A DNA stretch of 64,000 nt from Vibrio tritonius (GTDB taxonomy: Bacteria > Pseudomonadota > Gammaproteobacteria > Enterobacterales > Vibrionaceae). The stretch's first letter is position 1. Each line of letters begins with the position of its first letter. The translations under genes were made by a program, and so were the position numbers. A model generated the notes under the pieces. The model was given only the letters and a program-made list of their open reading frames with translations, was not told the origin of the DNA and did not search any database. Shown piece by piece: positions 49,530-58,060 of this stretch. The DNA is taken from NCBI RefSeq assembly GCF_001547935.1, contig NZ_AP014635.1, positions 3,286,001-3,350,000 on the forward strand. Direction: 5' to 3'.

Positions 49530-50704
49530 TGATAAAAGCAATACTGCTCTTTATTATCCTTGGTGCAGGACTGTTTGTCGGTACTGAGTACTCTGGTCAA
49601 CAAGGCTATGTGCTTATCTCTATCGCGAATAAAACGCTAGAGATGAGCGTGACAACACTCGTAATCATGTTCATTGCCCTGCTCGCAGTCGTATTTCTCA
49701 TTGAATACATAGTGAAAAAAGTCTTAAGTACCAGCTTTAATACTCTAAACTGGTTTAGTTTACGTAAGATGCGTCGCTCACGCCGCTTGACCAATGAAGG
49801 CATCATAAAACTGCTCGAAGGGGATTTTAAACAAGCGGAGAAAAAGGTTGTTCGTTGGGCTAAGCACCATGATAAACCCCTACTTTGCTATCTGATTGCC
49901 GCTGAAGCAGCAGAAAGCGTAGGTAACAATGACAAACGCGATCGCTACCTTGCCTTAGCCAGTGAACAAGATGAAGCGACATTAGCAGTAGAACTCACTC
50001 GAGCCAGAATGTGGGTGAAAGAAAGTGAATGGAAGAAAGCACTGACAACCTTGCAATCACTGCAACCATCCAACCCTAACAATCCAATATTACTCTCTTT
50101 GCTCAAACAGATTTATTTGGCATTAGAGGAGTGGCAGCCACTCATTGAACTGCTACCTAAACTTCTGAAATACTGTCAGCTATCTGCACTAGAAGAGCAA
50201 CAACTCACCATTAAAGCCTATCAAGGAATGTTGGCGCATACTGCAACCCGCCAACGTAGTGATGATTTGCTTGAGTATTGGGATAGCATGCCGCGTAAAG
50301 CGAAAAAAGAGCCAGCATTAGTGGCAAGTCTGGCTCAGCAGTTGATGACCATTCATCAAGATGCGGTTGCTTATAACTTCATTCGAAAGCAACTCAAATC
50401 AGCACCATCTAGTGAGTTGTATGCAATGCTACCAGAACTGCCCAGTGACTATCACTCTGCATTACAAACTATGCTGCTAAAGATTATTGATAAGTCACCA
50501 AACAACGCTGAAGCTCATAGCGCTCTGGGACGCATTTATTTACAGCAGCAACACTGGTCGAAATCCCAAAGCCACTTCGAGCATGCTCTGTCAATGCGCT
50601 CAAGTGTGTCGGACTATGCTTTACTGGCACAAGCGCTGGATAAACAAGACATGACGCAAGCAGCTCATGATGTTACGCAAAAAGCCTTATCATTACTGCC
50701 GTAA
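49529..50704 (+). CDS. hemY: HemY membrane protein with TPR repeats
   Basis: A 391-residue protein with two N-terminal membrane helices (about 1-20 and 40-62) followed by a helical TPR-like domain (for example AHSALGRIYLQQQHWSKSQS). This proteobacterial HemY differs from Bacillus HemY, the protoporphyrinogen oxidase. Its role in late haem synthesis is unclear. It is last in the operon and ends at a terminator. Confidence 0.92.
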   Translation: MIKAILLFIILGAGLFVGTEYSGQQGYVLISIANKTLEMSVTTLVIMFIALLAVVFLIEYIVKKVLSTSFNTLNWFSLRKMRRSRRLTNEGIIKLLEGDFKQAEKKVVRWAKHHDKPLLCYLIAAEAAESVGNNDKRDRYLALASEQDEATLAVELTRARMWVKESEWKKALTTLQSLQPSNPNNPILLSLLKQIYLALEEWQPLIELLPKLLKYCQLSALEEQQLTIKAYQGMLAHTATRQRSDDLLEYWDSMPRKAKKEPALVASLAQQLMTIHQDAVAYNFIRKQLKSAPSSELYAMLPELPSDYHSALQTMLLKIIDKSPNNAEAHSALGRIYLQQQHWSKSQSHFEHALSMRSSVSDYALLAQALDKQDMTQAAHDVTQKALSLLP

Positions 50705-50714
50705 ATTCGCATCA

Positions 50715-50743
50715 TAAAAAAACCAGCGCAAGCTGGTTTTTTT
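50715..50743. terminator. bidirectional terminator hemY / hemN
   Basis: AAAAACCAGC-GCAA-GCTGGTTTTT with flanking A and T runs lies between convergent hemY and hemN. Confidence 0.92.
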
Positions 50744-50765
50744 ATGGTAAACAATTAGATAAAGA

Positions 50766-52154
50766 TTAAATAACTCGCGAAAACTGCTGCTGACGCGCTC
50801 GCATTCGCAAATATTTATCAAAACACATGCAGATATTACGAATCAGTAAGCGACCGCGCGGCGTGACCTCGATATAACGCTCATCAACAGTGACTAGCTG
50901 ATCATCAATGAAGGTTTGAAGCAGTGCTAAATCTTGTTTGAAGTAATCATGAAAACGTAAGCTAAAGCGAGATTCGATACTTTGCTTGTCGAGTTTAAAA
51001 TTACAAATCAATTGCTTAATCACTTCACGACGTAGCAAATCATCTCCATCAAGCGATACACCTTTCCACAGCGCATGACGCATTTCATCCACTTGAGCAT
51101 AGTACTTTTTCAGTTCTTTCTGGTTCTGTGCGTAAGCATCACCAATCATAGAAATAGCAGACACCCCAAAACCCACTAAATCGCAATTACCTTGCGTTGT
51201 GTAACCTTGGAAATTACGGTGCAACTTACCTTCGCGTTGAGCGACGGCTAATTCATCATCAGGCAAAGCAAAGTGATCCATACCTATGAACTGGTAGCCC
51301 GCACCAGTTAACATTTCGATCGTTTGCTGCAAAATCGTCATTTTTTCTTCGGCTTTGGGCAAATCATCGTCTTTAATTTTTCGCTGAGCAGCGAAAATAT
51401 TAGGCATGTGTGCGTAGTTAAAAGCAGAGACCCGTCCCGGACGAATATCGATAATACGCTGTAATGTTTTGGCAAAGCTTTCTGCGGTCTGTTTAGGTAG
51501 CCCGTACACTAAATCTAGGTTTGTTGAGCGAAATCCTAACTGTTTTGCACGCTCGACCAAATCAACAATAAACTGTTCATCTTGCTCACGGTTAATGAGT
51601 TTTTGCACTTCCGGATTAAAGTCTTGAACACCAATACTGATGCGATTAAAACCTTCATGCTGCAAATGGTCTAAGATGGTCAACTCTATTTCACGGGGAT
51701 CGATTTCGATACTGATTTCAGCGTCAGCATCAAAATCAAACTCTTCATGCAATAGCGTCATGACTCGTGTAATTTGTACTGGCGTTAAGAAAGTTGGCGT
51801 GCCGCCTCCGAAATGAAGCTGCGTAACTCTTCGGCCTTGTAACAACGAAGCGCGTTGGCGAATCTCCAACTCCAGAATATCGAGATACTCATCAGCTTTT
51901 TCTGCATGACGAGTTACGATTTTATTACAACCACAGTAGTAACAAAGCTTATGACAAAACGGGATGTGCACGTACAGCGACAATGGTCGCTCCGGGTATT
52001 CGGTGCATGCCATGTCGTATTCAGCAATAGTGAACGCTTCATGAAACTCTAGCGCCGTCGGATAAGAGGTATAACGGGGGCCAGAATAGTTGTACTTGTC
52101 TAAAATGGCTTGATCCCAAACGATCTGTTGACTCGACACGACTGACAACGACAT
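50766..52154 (-). CDS. hemN: oxygen-independent coproporphyrinogen-III oxidase
   Basis: HemN is a radical SAM enzyme that decarboxylates coproporphyrinogen III without oxygen. From the ATG at 52154 it has 462 residues. The iron-sulfur cysteines are Cys67, Cys71 and Cys74 (CHKLCYYCGC); further motifs are HFGGGTPTFL and the long HemN C-terminal domain. The full length and the N-terminal trip-wire region distinguish it from HemW. A terminator-like hairpin lies in its leader. Confidence 0.96.
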   Translation of the reverse strand: MSLSVVSSQQIVWDQAILDKYNYSGPRYTSYPTALEFHEAFTIAEYDMACTEYPERPLSLYVHIPFCHKLCYYCGCNKIVTRHAEKADEYLDILELEIRQRASLLQGRRVTQLHFGGGTPTFLTPVQITRVMTLLHEEFDFDADAEISIEIDPREIELTILDHLQHEGFNRISIGVQDFNPEVQKLINREQDEQFIVDLVERAKQLGFRSTNLDLVYGLPKQTAESFAKTLQRIIDIRPGRVSAFNYAHMPNIFAAQRKIKDDDLPKAEEKMTILQQTIEMLTGAGYQFIGMDHFALPDDELAVAQREGKLHRNFQGYTTQGNCDLVGFGVSAISMIGDAYAQNQKELKKYYAQVDEMRHALWKGVSLDGDDLLRREVIKQLICNFKLDKQSIESRFSLRFHDYFKQDLALLQTFIDDQLVTVDERYIEVTPRGRLLIRNICMCFDKYLRMRARQQQFSRVI

Positions 52155-52183
52155 GATAATTCTTTCCGCTAAATAACCAGTGA

Positions 52184-52225
52184 AAAAATATTTTGCCACA
52201 CGACGCGGATACGTCGGGTGGCAAA
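52184..52225 (-). terminator. terminator-like hairpin in the hemN leader
   Basis: On the minus strand TTTGCCAC (52225-52218) and CGACG pair with CGTCG and GTGGCAAA (52199-52192), followed by ATATTTTTT. The T run ends about 30 bp before the hemN start. It may end the yihI-DUF2489 transcript, or act as an attenuator of hemN if the promoter lies upstream of it. Confidence 0.65.
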
Positions 52226-52293
52226 TTAGATAAATGATGAGTTAATGTTCGAATTTGTTAGCTTGATCACTAACCAAGGCTGGTCTGTATAAC

Positions 52294-52785
52294 TTAAATC
52301 ATCTGAATAGAGATTTGGTTATTCAGAGGAGCAATACGCTTTTGTAAACCTTTGAGCTCATCAACAATGGCATCTGATAATCGGCTTTCTGCTTTCATTC
52401 TTGCCAAGTTTTGAGCCATACGCTCACGCTTAGGAAGCTCATTACGCGCATCACCACGAGCCATATCTTTGACAATATGGTACAGCTCAGACAGCGCAGG
52501 ATATTCCTGTTCAAAGTCCGCAACGCGTTGCTCACCTTGAACATAATCCATAATGTTATAGATACGGATGCTCGCTTCAGAAACATCACATTGCCCCTGA
52601 ATCACTGCTAAGCAAAGAATATTTACGCTATCAAAGATATTGGCGTTGCGCTTTTCAATGGCTAACGCCTTATGCTGAGCTTGAAGTACTTTCTGCTTTT
52701 TCAATTGCAGTAAAAGGTAACCCGCGTAGGAGGCCAGGCCAATTATAATCAGAGCGCCAGCGATAGCTAATAGGGTTACATTCAT
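52294..52785 (-). CDS. DUF2489 membrane-anchored protein
   Basis: A 163-residue protein with one N-terminal membrane helix (about 4-27) and a charged helical cytoplasmic domain (AQHKALAIEKRNANIF...). The family (DUF2489) typically lies between yihI and hemN in Vibrio and relatives, as here. No function is known. It starts 9 bp after yihI, so they are co-transcribed. Confidence 0.8.
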   Translation of the reverse strand: MNVTLLAIAGALIIIGLASYAGYLLLQLKKQKVLQAQHKALAIEKRNANIFDSVNILCLAVIQGQCDVSEASIRIYNIMDYVQGEQRVADFEQEYPALSELYHIVKDMARGDARNELPKRERMAQNLARMKAESRLSDAIVDELKGLQKRIAPLNNQISIQMI

Positions 52786-52794
52786 CTTCTCACC

Positions 52795-53373
52795 TTAGTC
52801 TTTATATTCATCCAAATCAGTGTCTTCAAATTGCGCAAGCAACTCTTCATCACTGTATGAACGACGTGATTTTTCTTTTGAAGCAGGAACGATTGCAGGT
52901 TCTTCGAACTCTTCCTCGTCATCTTCTTCTACCGCATCATCGTACAGACCAAGTTGCTTCATCAACACTTCAATGCGATCAAGTTTTTCATCTACGTATT
53001 TTTGTAGGCCCGCACCCAATTTTTCGCCATTGTCGATACGGTCTAGTAGCACGTTCAGTTGTGCATCATTTTCCAACATCTCCAACTCTTTTTCTGCAGA
53101 CTCGCGACGTTGTTGTTTGTTTGGCTTTTTCTTCGCCTCAACGACAAGTGGAATTGGCTTTTTGCTACCAATGCGAGGGTCTTTACCTTGAGCAGAACCT
53201 TTAGCTGCGTGTTCTTGAGCAACAGAATGACGACTACCAGACTTTAAGCCTTTATGTTTTTTCTGTTTCTTGCGTAGGCGACCTTCTACATCGGCTTCGC
53301 TACGGTTACGAACGACGATGACATCAGGAGCACCATTGCTACCAGGTTTTCTGGATTTTTTTGAGCGACTCAT
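52795..53373 (-). CDS. yihI: Der GTPase-activating protein YihI
   Basis: YihI stimulates the ribosome-assembly GTPase Der. The 192-residue protein has the characteristic lysine-rich N-terminus (MSRSKKSRKPGSNGAPDV), a central helical domain (NVLLDRIDNGEKLGAGLQ) and an acidic C-terminus (VEEDDEEEFEEP). Its ATG overlaps the stop of the methyltransferase upstream (TAATG). Confidence 0.93.
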   Translation of the reverse strand: MSRSKKSRKPGSNGAPDVIVVRNRSEADVEGRLRKKQKKHKGLKSGSRHSVAQEHAAKGSAQGKDPRIGSKKPIPLVVEAKKKPNKQQRRESAEKELEMLENDAQLNVLLDRIDNGEKLGAGLQKYVDEKLDRIEVLMKQLGLYDDAVEEDDEEEFEEPAIVPASKEKSRRSYSDEELLAQFEDTDLDEYKD

Positions 53374-54011
53374 TACTGGGGTTTCCTCAGTAAAATTACA
53401 TCATTGCCTATAAATTCAAGTTCGAGCTTATCCCGCTCAGCCAGAAACTGGAACGTTTCGCGACTAAAGAACACCACATGGGTTAAATCGCTCTTATAGT
53501 GCCATCCAGCAAACGCCTCTACGTTTTTAACCATCTTGGTCATCAGACCAATCCAGCCACCCGGCTTAACTAAATTCAACCATTGCTGCCACACAGTGTG
53601 AGGATCATGCAGATGCTCAATCACTTCTGTCGCAGTCATAAAATCATACGTTACATTCAAAACGTCTTTATCAGGATGGAAAAAAATATCGTACAACGCA
53701 ACCTGATGCCCAGCTTCTTCCAACATTAATGATAATGTGGGGCCAGGACCGCAACCAAAATCCAACCCATAAGATTGAGGGGCTAAACGCTCAATCATAG
53801 GATCACATACACGGGAAAGAAATCGGCGATACCCTGCATCAGCAGGATCGTTTTCATGTAAATCGTAAAATGCTTTTTCCCGCTCAGAGCTTAATCGCTG
53901 TTCGGGAGCCACAAAGACCAGCTGGCACTGTGGACATTGAAGATAAGAACGAACTTTATCTTCAAAGTATGCTTGTGTCTCTTCATGATGACATAAAGGG
54001 CAAGTATGCAT
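53373..54011 (-). CDS. SAM-dependent methyltransferase with N-terminal zinc ribbon
   Basis: A 212-residue protein from the ATG at 54011, which has the strong SD AAAGGAGG. Two CxxC pairs (CPLCHHEE and CPQC) form a zinc-ribbon-like head, followed by a class I methyltransferase fold (LDFGCGPGPTL, then ATEVIEHLHDP). The substrate is unknown. It leads the yihI-DUF2489 transcript and is coupled to yihI. Confidence 0.82.
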   Translation of the reverse strand: MHTCPLCHHEETQAYFEDKVRSYLQCPQCQLVFVAPEQRLSSEREKAFYDLHENDPADAGYRRFLSRVCDPMIERLAPQSYGLDFGCGPGPTLSLMLEEAGHQVALYDIFFHPDKDVLNVTYDFMTATEVIEHLHDPHTVWQQWLNLVKPGGWIGLMTKMVKNVEAFAGWHYKSDLTHVVFFSRETFQFLAERDKLELEFIGNDVILLRKPQ

Positions 54012-54110
54012 AGCTGACCTCCTTTCATGGGATGCGCAACATACCAGAAATCCCTCGTTTAGTGGAGAGTTTACGTACAAATTCCCAAAAATTGATATAA
54101 AAATAAGAAA

Positions 54111-54140
54111 AAGCGACAGTCACATCTGCCGCTTTTTTGT
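54111..54140. terminator. terminator between GH43 gene and methyltransferase
   Basis: AGCGACAG (54112-54119) pairs with CTGCCGCT (54126-54133) with one mismatch, flanked by A-rich and T6 tracts. It separates the GH43 gene from the yihI transcript. Confidence 0.7.
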
Positions 54141-54181
54141 GGTCAATGGTTATTACAATAGGCTACCTTACTTATAACCCT

Positions 54182-55963
54182 CTATTTTACTTCAATAAAA
54201 GTAGCATCAGCGCTATCTGATATATCCCCTTTGGGAGAGAGCTTAAGTTGATAGTACTGGTGACGAATGTAGTAACCTGGATAATTGTAAGATTCGTACG
54301 ATACATTCGCATCACTTGCTAGACCCTTTCTTCGATAGAAAGTCGCATCTTCAGTAAAAGTATCACTGCCATTATCATACTCAAGGTAGAGCACAAAATT
54401 ACGATGACGCAGGTAATAGCCAGGGTGTTGCACCGAAGCAAATGACACCCCACTTCCATCGGCCAAACCAGCAACCATACGGAACTCACTCGATTCTACA
54501 GGATCAGGCGTCGATTCTAGCCACACCCCATTCGCACGATACGATAATACATAATCGGGGTAATTAACCGGTTCAATTTGCACCGTATCGGCTCGTAGTA
54601 GCCACCATTGTTGCTGTTGGGAATGGGGGGTGGCTTGCCCCTTGCGAGCTTGAGGAGCAGAGCTTAATGACTGGCCAGTTTGAGCATTGGTAATGGCATA
54701 AAGATCATCATTCTCTGATAGGCTCTTCACTTGCCAATGTTGATTCAGTCCACCGTCATTTGACCAAAGTACGGCCCCAGCCCCGTTGTTCGATGCGCCA
54801 TTCCCCATCGCCAGCACTTTATGCGTTTTCTCATGTTCTATTTGATAGTTATCGTCTAAGTTATGATGCAACACAAAGCGCTGGTTCAATGAGCTATCAC
54901 ACGCTTGCTGGGTTAAGGTCGAACCATTCGCACCATCGGTACGATAGGGTTGTAAACACAGGTTTGTTTGTGCGTTTTTTATGATGAATTCTCCGGATAT
55001 GCCAGCGGTACCCACACCAGCTTCCGTCGGAATCACTTTTTCTATATTACCCGCATCATCGTAATACAGTTTGTCGATAGCGACGCTACGCCGATATTCC
55101 CCTCCGTCAGGCAAGTCGGCATTGTGATAAACCAAATACCATTGATCGTGATACTGAATGATAGACTGATGACTGGTGGGTGAACTCACATCATCAGCAT
55201 TAAGAATGGTACCTTGGTAGGTAAATGGTCCCATCGGATTATCTGCCGTCGAATAATCAATTCGTTCAGGCCAGCTCGCAGCATAAGAAAGGTAATAAAT
55301 ACCGTTACGTTCATGCAGATATGGGGCTTCAGTAAAAGCGGGAACTTGATCGGTATCGATACTTTCGATATCCCCATCAAGTTCAATCATATTGCTTTTT
55401 AATTTGACCATCTTGATGATGCCGCTATCAGTCGCATTACCCCAGTACAAATAAGCTTGACCATCTTTATCAATGAACACAGTTGGGTCGATATCGAGTG
55501 TTTCATTCGGCGTCATGCTGTCGGTAACCAACGCATGACCTATCGCATCATGAAAAGGCCCTGTTGGAGAATCACCAACAGCCACTCCAATGCCAAACCA
55601 ACCATCATCGTCATTATTAACTGGGACATACCAATAATAGCGATCGCCACGTTTAATGATCTGTCCAGCCCATGCATCCGCAGATGCCCAAGTAAAGTCG
55701 TCTAATGACAGCACTTCTCCGTGATCGGTCCAATTCACTAAATCTTTTGAAGAGAAAGCATGCCAATCATCCATTACATAATTACTATCATTAATTCCCG
55801 CTTCATCATGACCTGTATAAACATAGACAGTATCATCAAATACCGCTGCTGCTGGATCAGCGGTATATATATGTTTAACAATCGGATTGCTCGCAAAAGC
55901 CACAGTAGAACCCAACAAACACGTTAGTACGGTAAACGCACTCGAATACCTGGTGAATTTCAT
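54182..55963 (-). CDS. secreted GH43 glycosidase with ricin-type and AbfB domains
   Basis: A 593-residue exported glycosidase: signal peptide (about 1-25), a five-bladed GH43 catalytic domain (about 27-320), a ricin-type carbohydrate module (about 325-455) and an arabinose-binding AbfB module (about 458-593). Catalytic candidates are Asp36 (TADPAA), Asp159 (DIDPTVF) and Glu212 (FTEAPYL). Activity is probably alpha-L-arabinofuranosidase or beta-xylosidase on plant or algal polymers. It is alone, bounded by a terminator, amid housekeeping genes, so recent acquisition is likely. Confidence 0.88.
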   Translation of the reverse strand: MKFTRYSSAFTVLTCLLGSTVAFASNPIVKHIYTADPAAAVFDDTVYVYTGHDEAGINDSNYVMDDWHAFSSKDLVNWTDHGEVLSLDDFTWASADAWAGQIIKRGDRYYWYVPVNNDDDGWFGIGVAVGDSPTGPFHDAIGHALVTDSMTPNETLDIDPTVFIDKDGQAYLYWGNATDSGIIKMVKLKSNMIELDGDIESIDTDQVPAFTEAPYLHERNGIYYLSYAASWPERIDYSTADNPMGPFTYQGTILNADDVSSPTSHQSIIQYHDQWYLVYHNADLPDGGEYRRSVAIDKLYYDDAGNIEKVIPTEAGVGTAGISGEFIIKNAQTNLCLQPYRTDGANGSTLTQQACDSSLNQRFVLHHNLDDNYQIEHEKTHKVLAMGNGASNNGAGAVLWSNDGGLNQHWQVKSLSENDDLYAITNAQTGQSLSSAPQARKGQATPHSQQQQWWLLRADTVQIEPVNYPDYVLSYRANGVWLESTPDPVESSEFRMVAGLADGSGVSFASVQHPGYYLRHRNFVLYLEYDNGSDTFTEDATFYRRKGLASDANVSYESYNYPGYYIRHQYYQLKLSPKGDISDSADATFIEVK

Positions 55964-56449
55964 TCCAAAGTCTCCTAAATAAGAATATCGAATAGATAGC
56001 GAATTAACCGATTCACTATCGACGCTTCAGACTCTTGTATTAGGCACTGCACTGCCAATGAAATGGCGACACGTTTCGACCTTCGCTTGTTTCCCGACTT
56101 CAATCCCGTATCGTTCTAAGAAATCGTTGAGATGCCAATAGCACCTCCAAATAGGTCATTTGGGTATAAGTCTGCATTGTGTTGCAACTCACCCAAATTG
56201 CCCGCAGATTCTCGCCTTACCAAAGTAACATGGGTAAGTTGAGATCTTTCCGTATTGGGTCTGTAAGTTCATTCACTGTAAAGCTCCCCAAATAAGAATC
56301 AACATGCATATTTGTAGATTTAAATATTTGTTCTTCGAATTAAATCAGCTCGAGAACATGATTCCATTTTTACTCATACAGCTCACCTCACACCAAACCA
56401 TGATTACGGTGGATCTGCCCAAACATGTAATTTCCTACAATAGTCATGG
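55964..56449. other. gene-poor region with decayed repeats upstream of GH43
   Basis: No intact gene is visible. Two 20-bp direct repeats with four mismatches occur at 55967-55986 and 56280-56299; on the minus strand each reads ATTCTTATTT followed by a GGAG-type ribosome site. The second copy precedes a GTG and a 19-codon frame that ends in TAA, like the stub of a lost gene. The 13-mer TATACCCAAATGA occurs on the minus strand at 56168-56156. Confidence 0.5.
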
Positions 56450-56455
56450 TATAAT
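56447..56455 (+). promoter_or_regulatory. extended -10 promoter of engB
   Basis: TGGTATAAT at 56447-56455 combines a TGn extension with a perfect TATAAT box. No good -35 box is present, as is usual for extended -10 promoters. It lies 160 bp before the engB start codon, so a sizable leader is predicted. Confidence 0.55.
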
Positions 56456-56614
56456 GCGAGATTGTTTGTCGCTTGTGTTCATCTTGAACATCGCTAGGCA
56501 CACAGAATCATCTAAATATTTTAAATATATTCAGCACATTACAATTATTGGTTTTCGGCATTAGGTCGACCATTAAGCGAGACTGACGGTAAACGTCAAG
56601 ATGGAGTAAACAGA

Positions 56615-57283
56615 GTGAGCGTTAAAATTCATTATCAAAACACGCATTTCATTACGAGTGCCCCAGACATTCGCCATCTTCCGATGGATGTAGGTATTGA
56701 AATTGCGTTTGCTGGACGTTCTAACGCAGGCAAATCAAGCTCTCTTAACCGCTTGACCAACCAAAAAAGCTTAGCGAAAACCAGTAAAACGCCGGGACGT
56801 ACTCAGCTCATCAACTTATTTAAAGTGGCTGAAGGCTGTCACATTGTGGATTTACCAGGATACGGTTTTGCTCAAGTACCACTTGAGATGAAGAAAAAGT
56901 GGCAAAAATCACTCGGTGAATACCTGCAAAAACGCGAAAACTTAAAAGGTTTGGTCGTTCTAATGGACATCCGCCATCCAATGAAAGATCTCGATCAACA
57001 ATTGGTCGTTTGGGCTGTCCAATGTGGCATTCCTGTTCAAGTGTTATTAACTAAAGCAGACAAACTAAAAAGCGGTGCTCGTAAGGCACAAGTACTGCAA
57101 GTACGTAAAGATGCTGAATCTTTCGGTGGCGACGTAAAAGTCGATGCGTTCTCTTCATTAAGTGGTATCGGTGTCGACATCCTACGCGCTCGTCTTGATG
57201 AATGGTATGCACCAATGGTTGAGCAGCTAGCACTCGCAGAAAGCGAGGGTAATCAAATTGAGTTTCTAGGTGACGAAGAGTAG
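56615..57283 (+). CDS. engB: ribosome assembly GTPase EngB (YsxC/YihA)
   Basis: EngB is an essential GTPase needed for large-subunit maturation. The 222-residue protein has G1 GRSNAGKSS (34-42), G3 DLPGYG and G4 TKAD, with the EngB-specific [12 protein letters not shown]. The start is GTG at 56615 with GGAG upstream. It is monocistronic, ending at a strong terminator, and convergent with spf, as in E. coli. Confidence 0.97.
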   Translation: MSVKIHYQNTHFITSAPDIRHLPMDVGIEIAFAGRSNAGKSSSLNRLTNQKSLAKTSKTPGRTQLINLFKVAEGCHIVDLPGYGFAQVPLEMKKKWQKSLGEYLQKRENLKGLVVLMDIRHPMKDLDQQLVVWAVQCGIPVQVLLTKADKLKSGARKAQVLQVRKDAESFGGDVKVDAFSSLSGIGVDILRARLDEWYAPMVEQLALAESEGNQIEFLGDEE

Positions 57284-57305
57284 TTACTCTTCTTTTTCCG
57301 ACTAT

Positions 57306-57335
57306 AAAGCCCTGCATTCCATGCGGGGCTTTTTA
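57306..57335 (+). terminator. terminator after engB
   Basis: AAAGCCCTGCAT-TCC-ATGCGGGGCTTT forms a 12-bp stem with one wobble pair, followed by a T run. Confidence 0.92.
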
Positions 57336-57360
57336 TTATTCCCCTCTTCTTCGGCAAAGA

Positions 57361-57380
57361 AAAATCCCCACCGAAGTGGG
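57361..57380 (-). terminator. orphan minus-strand terminator
   Basis: On the minus strand CCCAC-TTCG-GTGGG (a stable UUCG tetraloop) is followed by GATTTTTC. No gene on that strand ends nearby; the closest upstream element is Spot 42, 400 bp away with its own terminator. The rest of the gap 57381-57778 is AT-rich with no convincing frame. The hairpin may be a back-up against antisense transcription, or may end an unannotated RNA. Confidence 0.5.
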
Positions 57381-57778
57381 AAAAAGGGAGAGATCTTGGA
57401 GTTATTGAAATAGATACGGTTTGAGTATTCTCCAATACATCACAAAATTCAATATCATCAGCGCACCAAAAACACGCACCCCACCCCAAACAAAGACATA
57501 TTAACTATATGTTTTTATTGTATTTACCTAAAATCGCATGAAATTAATGCAACTTATTTTCTATGAATAAATAATCGAAGTGTGAATGAAGCTTTATTAC
57601 AGAATTGAATAATTCAGTCAAATTATCACTCATCTCAAAAGAGATTAAAAAACAAACAAATAAGTTCGCTTTGTGCGTATATTTCACAAAAAGAGAAAGA
57701 GAGATATCGAAAAGAGAAACAAAATTAGACTGGGGTAAAAATGGATAGAAGCTAGGTAACCATTGGAATAGCGTACAA

Positions 57779-57885
57779 TAAAAAACGCCCCAGTCAAAAA
57801 AGTGACTGGGGCGGCTGAATCAGCCTAATCCAATAACGTGAAACAAAAGGTCTGAAAGATAGAACATCTTACCTCTGTACCCTAC
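57779..57885 (-). ncRNA. spf: Spot 42 small RNA
   Basis: The minus strand from 57885 begins GTAGGGTACAGAGGTAAGAT and continues almost identically to E. coli Spot 42, through CTTTCAGACCTTTT and the terminator CCCCAGTCA...TGACTGGGG with a T run. Spot 42 is an Hfq-dependent sRNA that represses secondary carbon-source genes and is itself repressed by cAMP-CRP. A TACATT -10 box stands 7 bp before the start. Position beside polA matches E. coli. Confidence 0.96.
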
Positions 57886-58060
57886 GGAAGTTAATGTACA
57901 ACATTTGGTCAGAAATGAAAATACTTTTTGTAAGTTTTTTTCATGATAGTTTTGTTAAACAACATGAGCGACTATTTAACGCTTTGTTTTTTAAACGTAC
58001 AAAAAAGCCAGCGAATGTGCGCTGGCTCATAATATTTAGGATCTTTGTGTGAGATTTAAT

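Noticed and set aside
55964..56614. Possible CsrC-type sRNA in the yihI-engB interval, where E. coli has csrC
   Set aside because: No cluster of GGA-containing hairpin loops is visible on either strand.
57253..57489. Minus-strand 78-codon frame downstream of engB
   Set aside because: It spans two terminator hairpins and has no ribosome site or recognisable motif.
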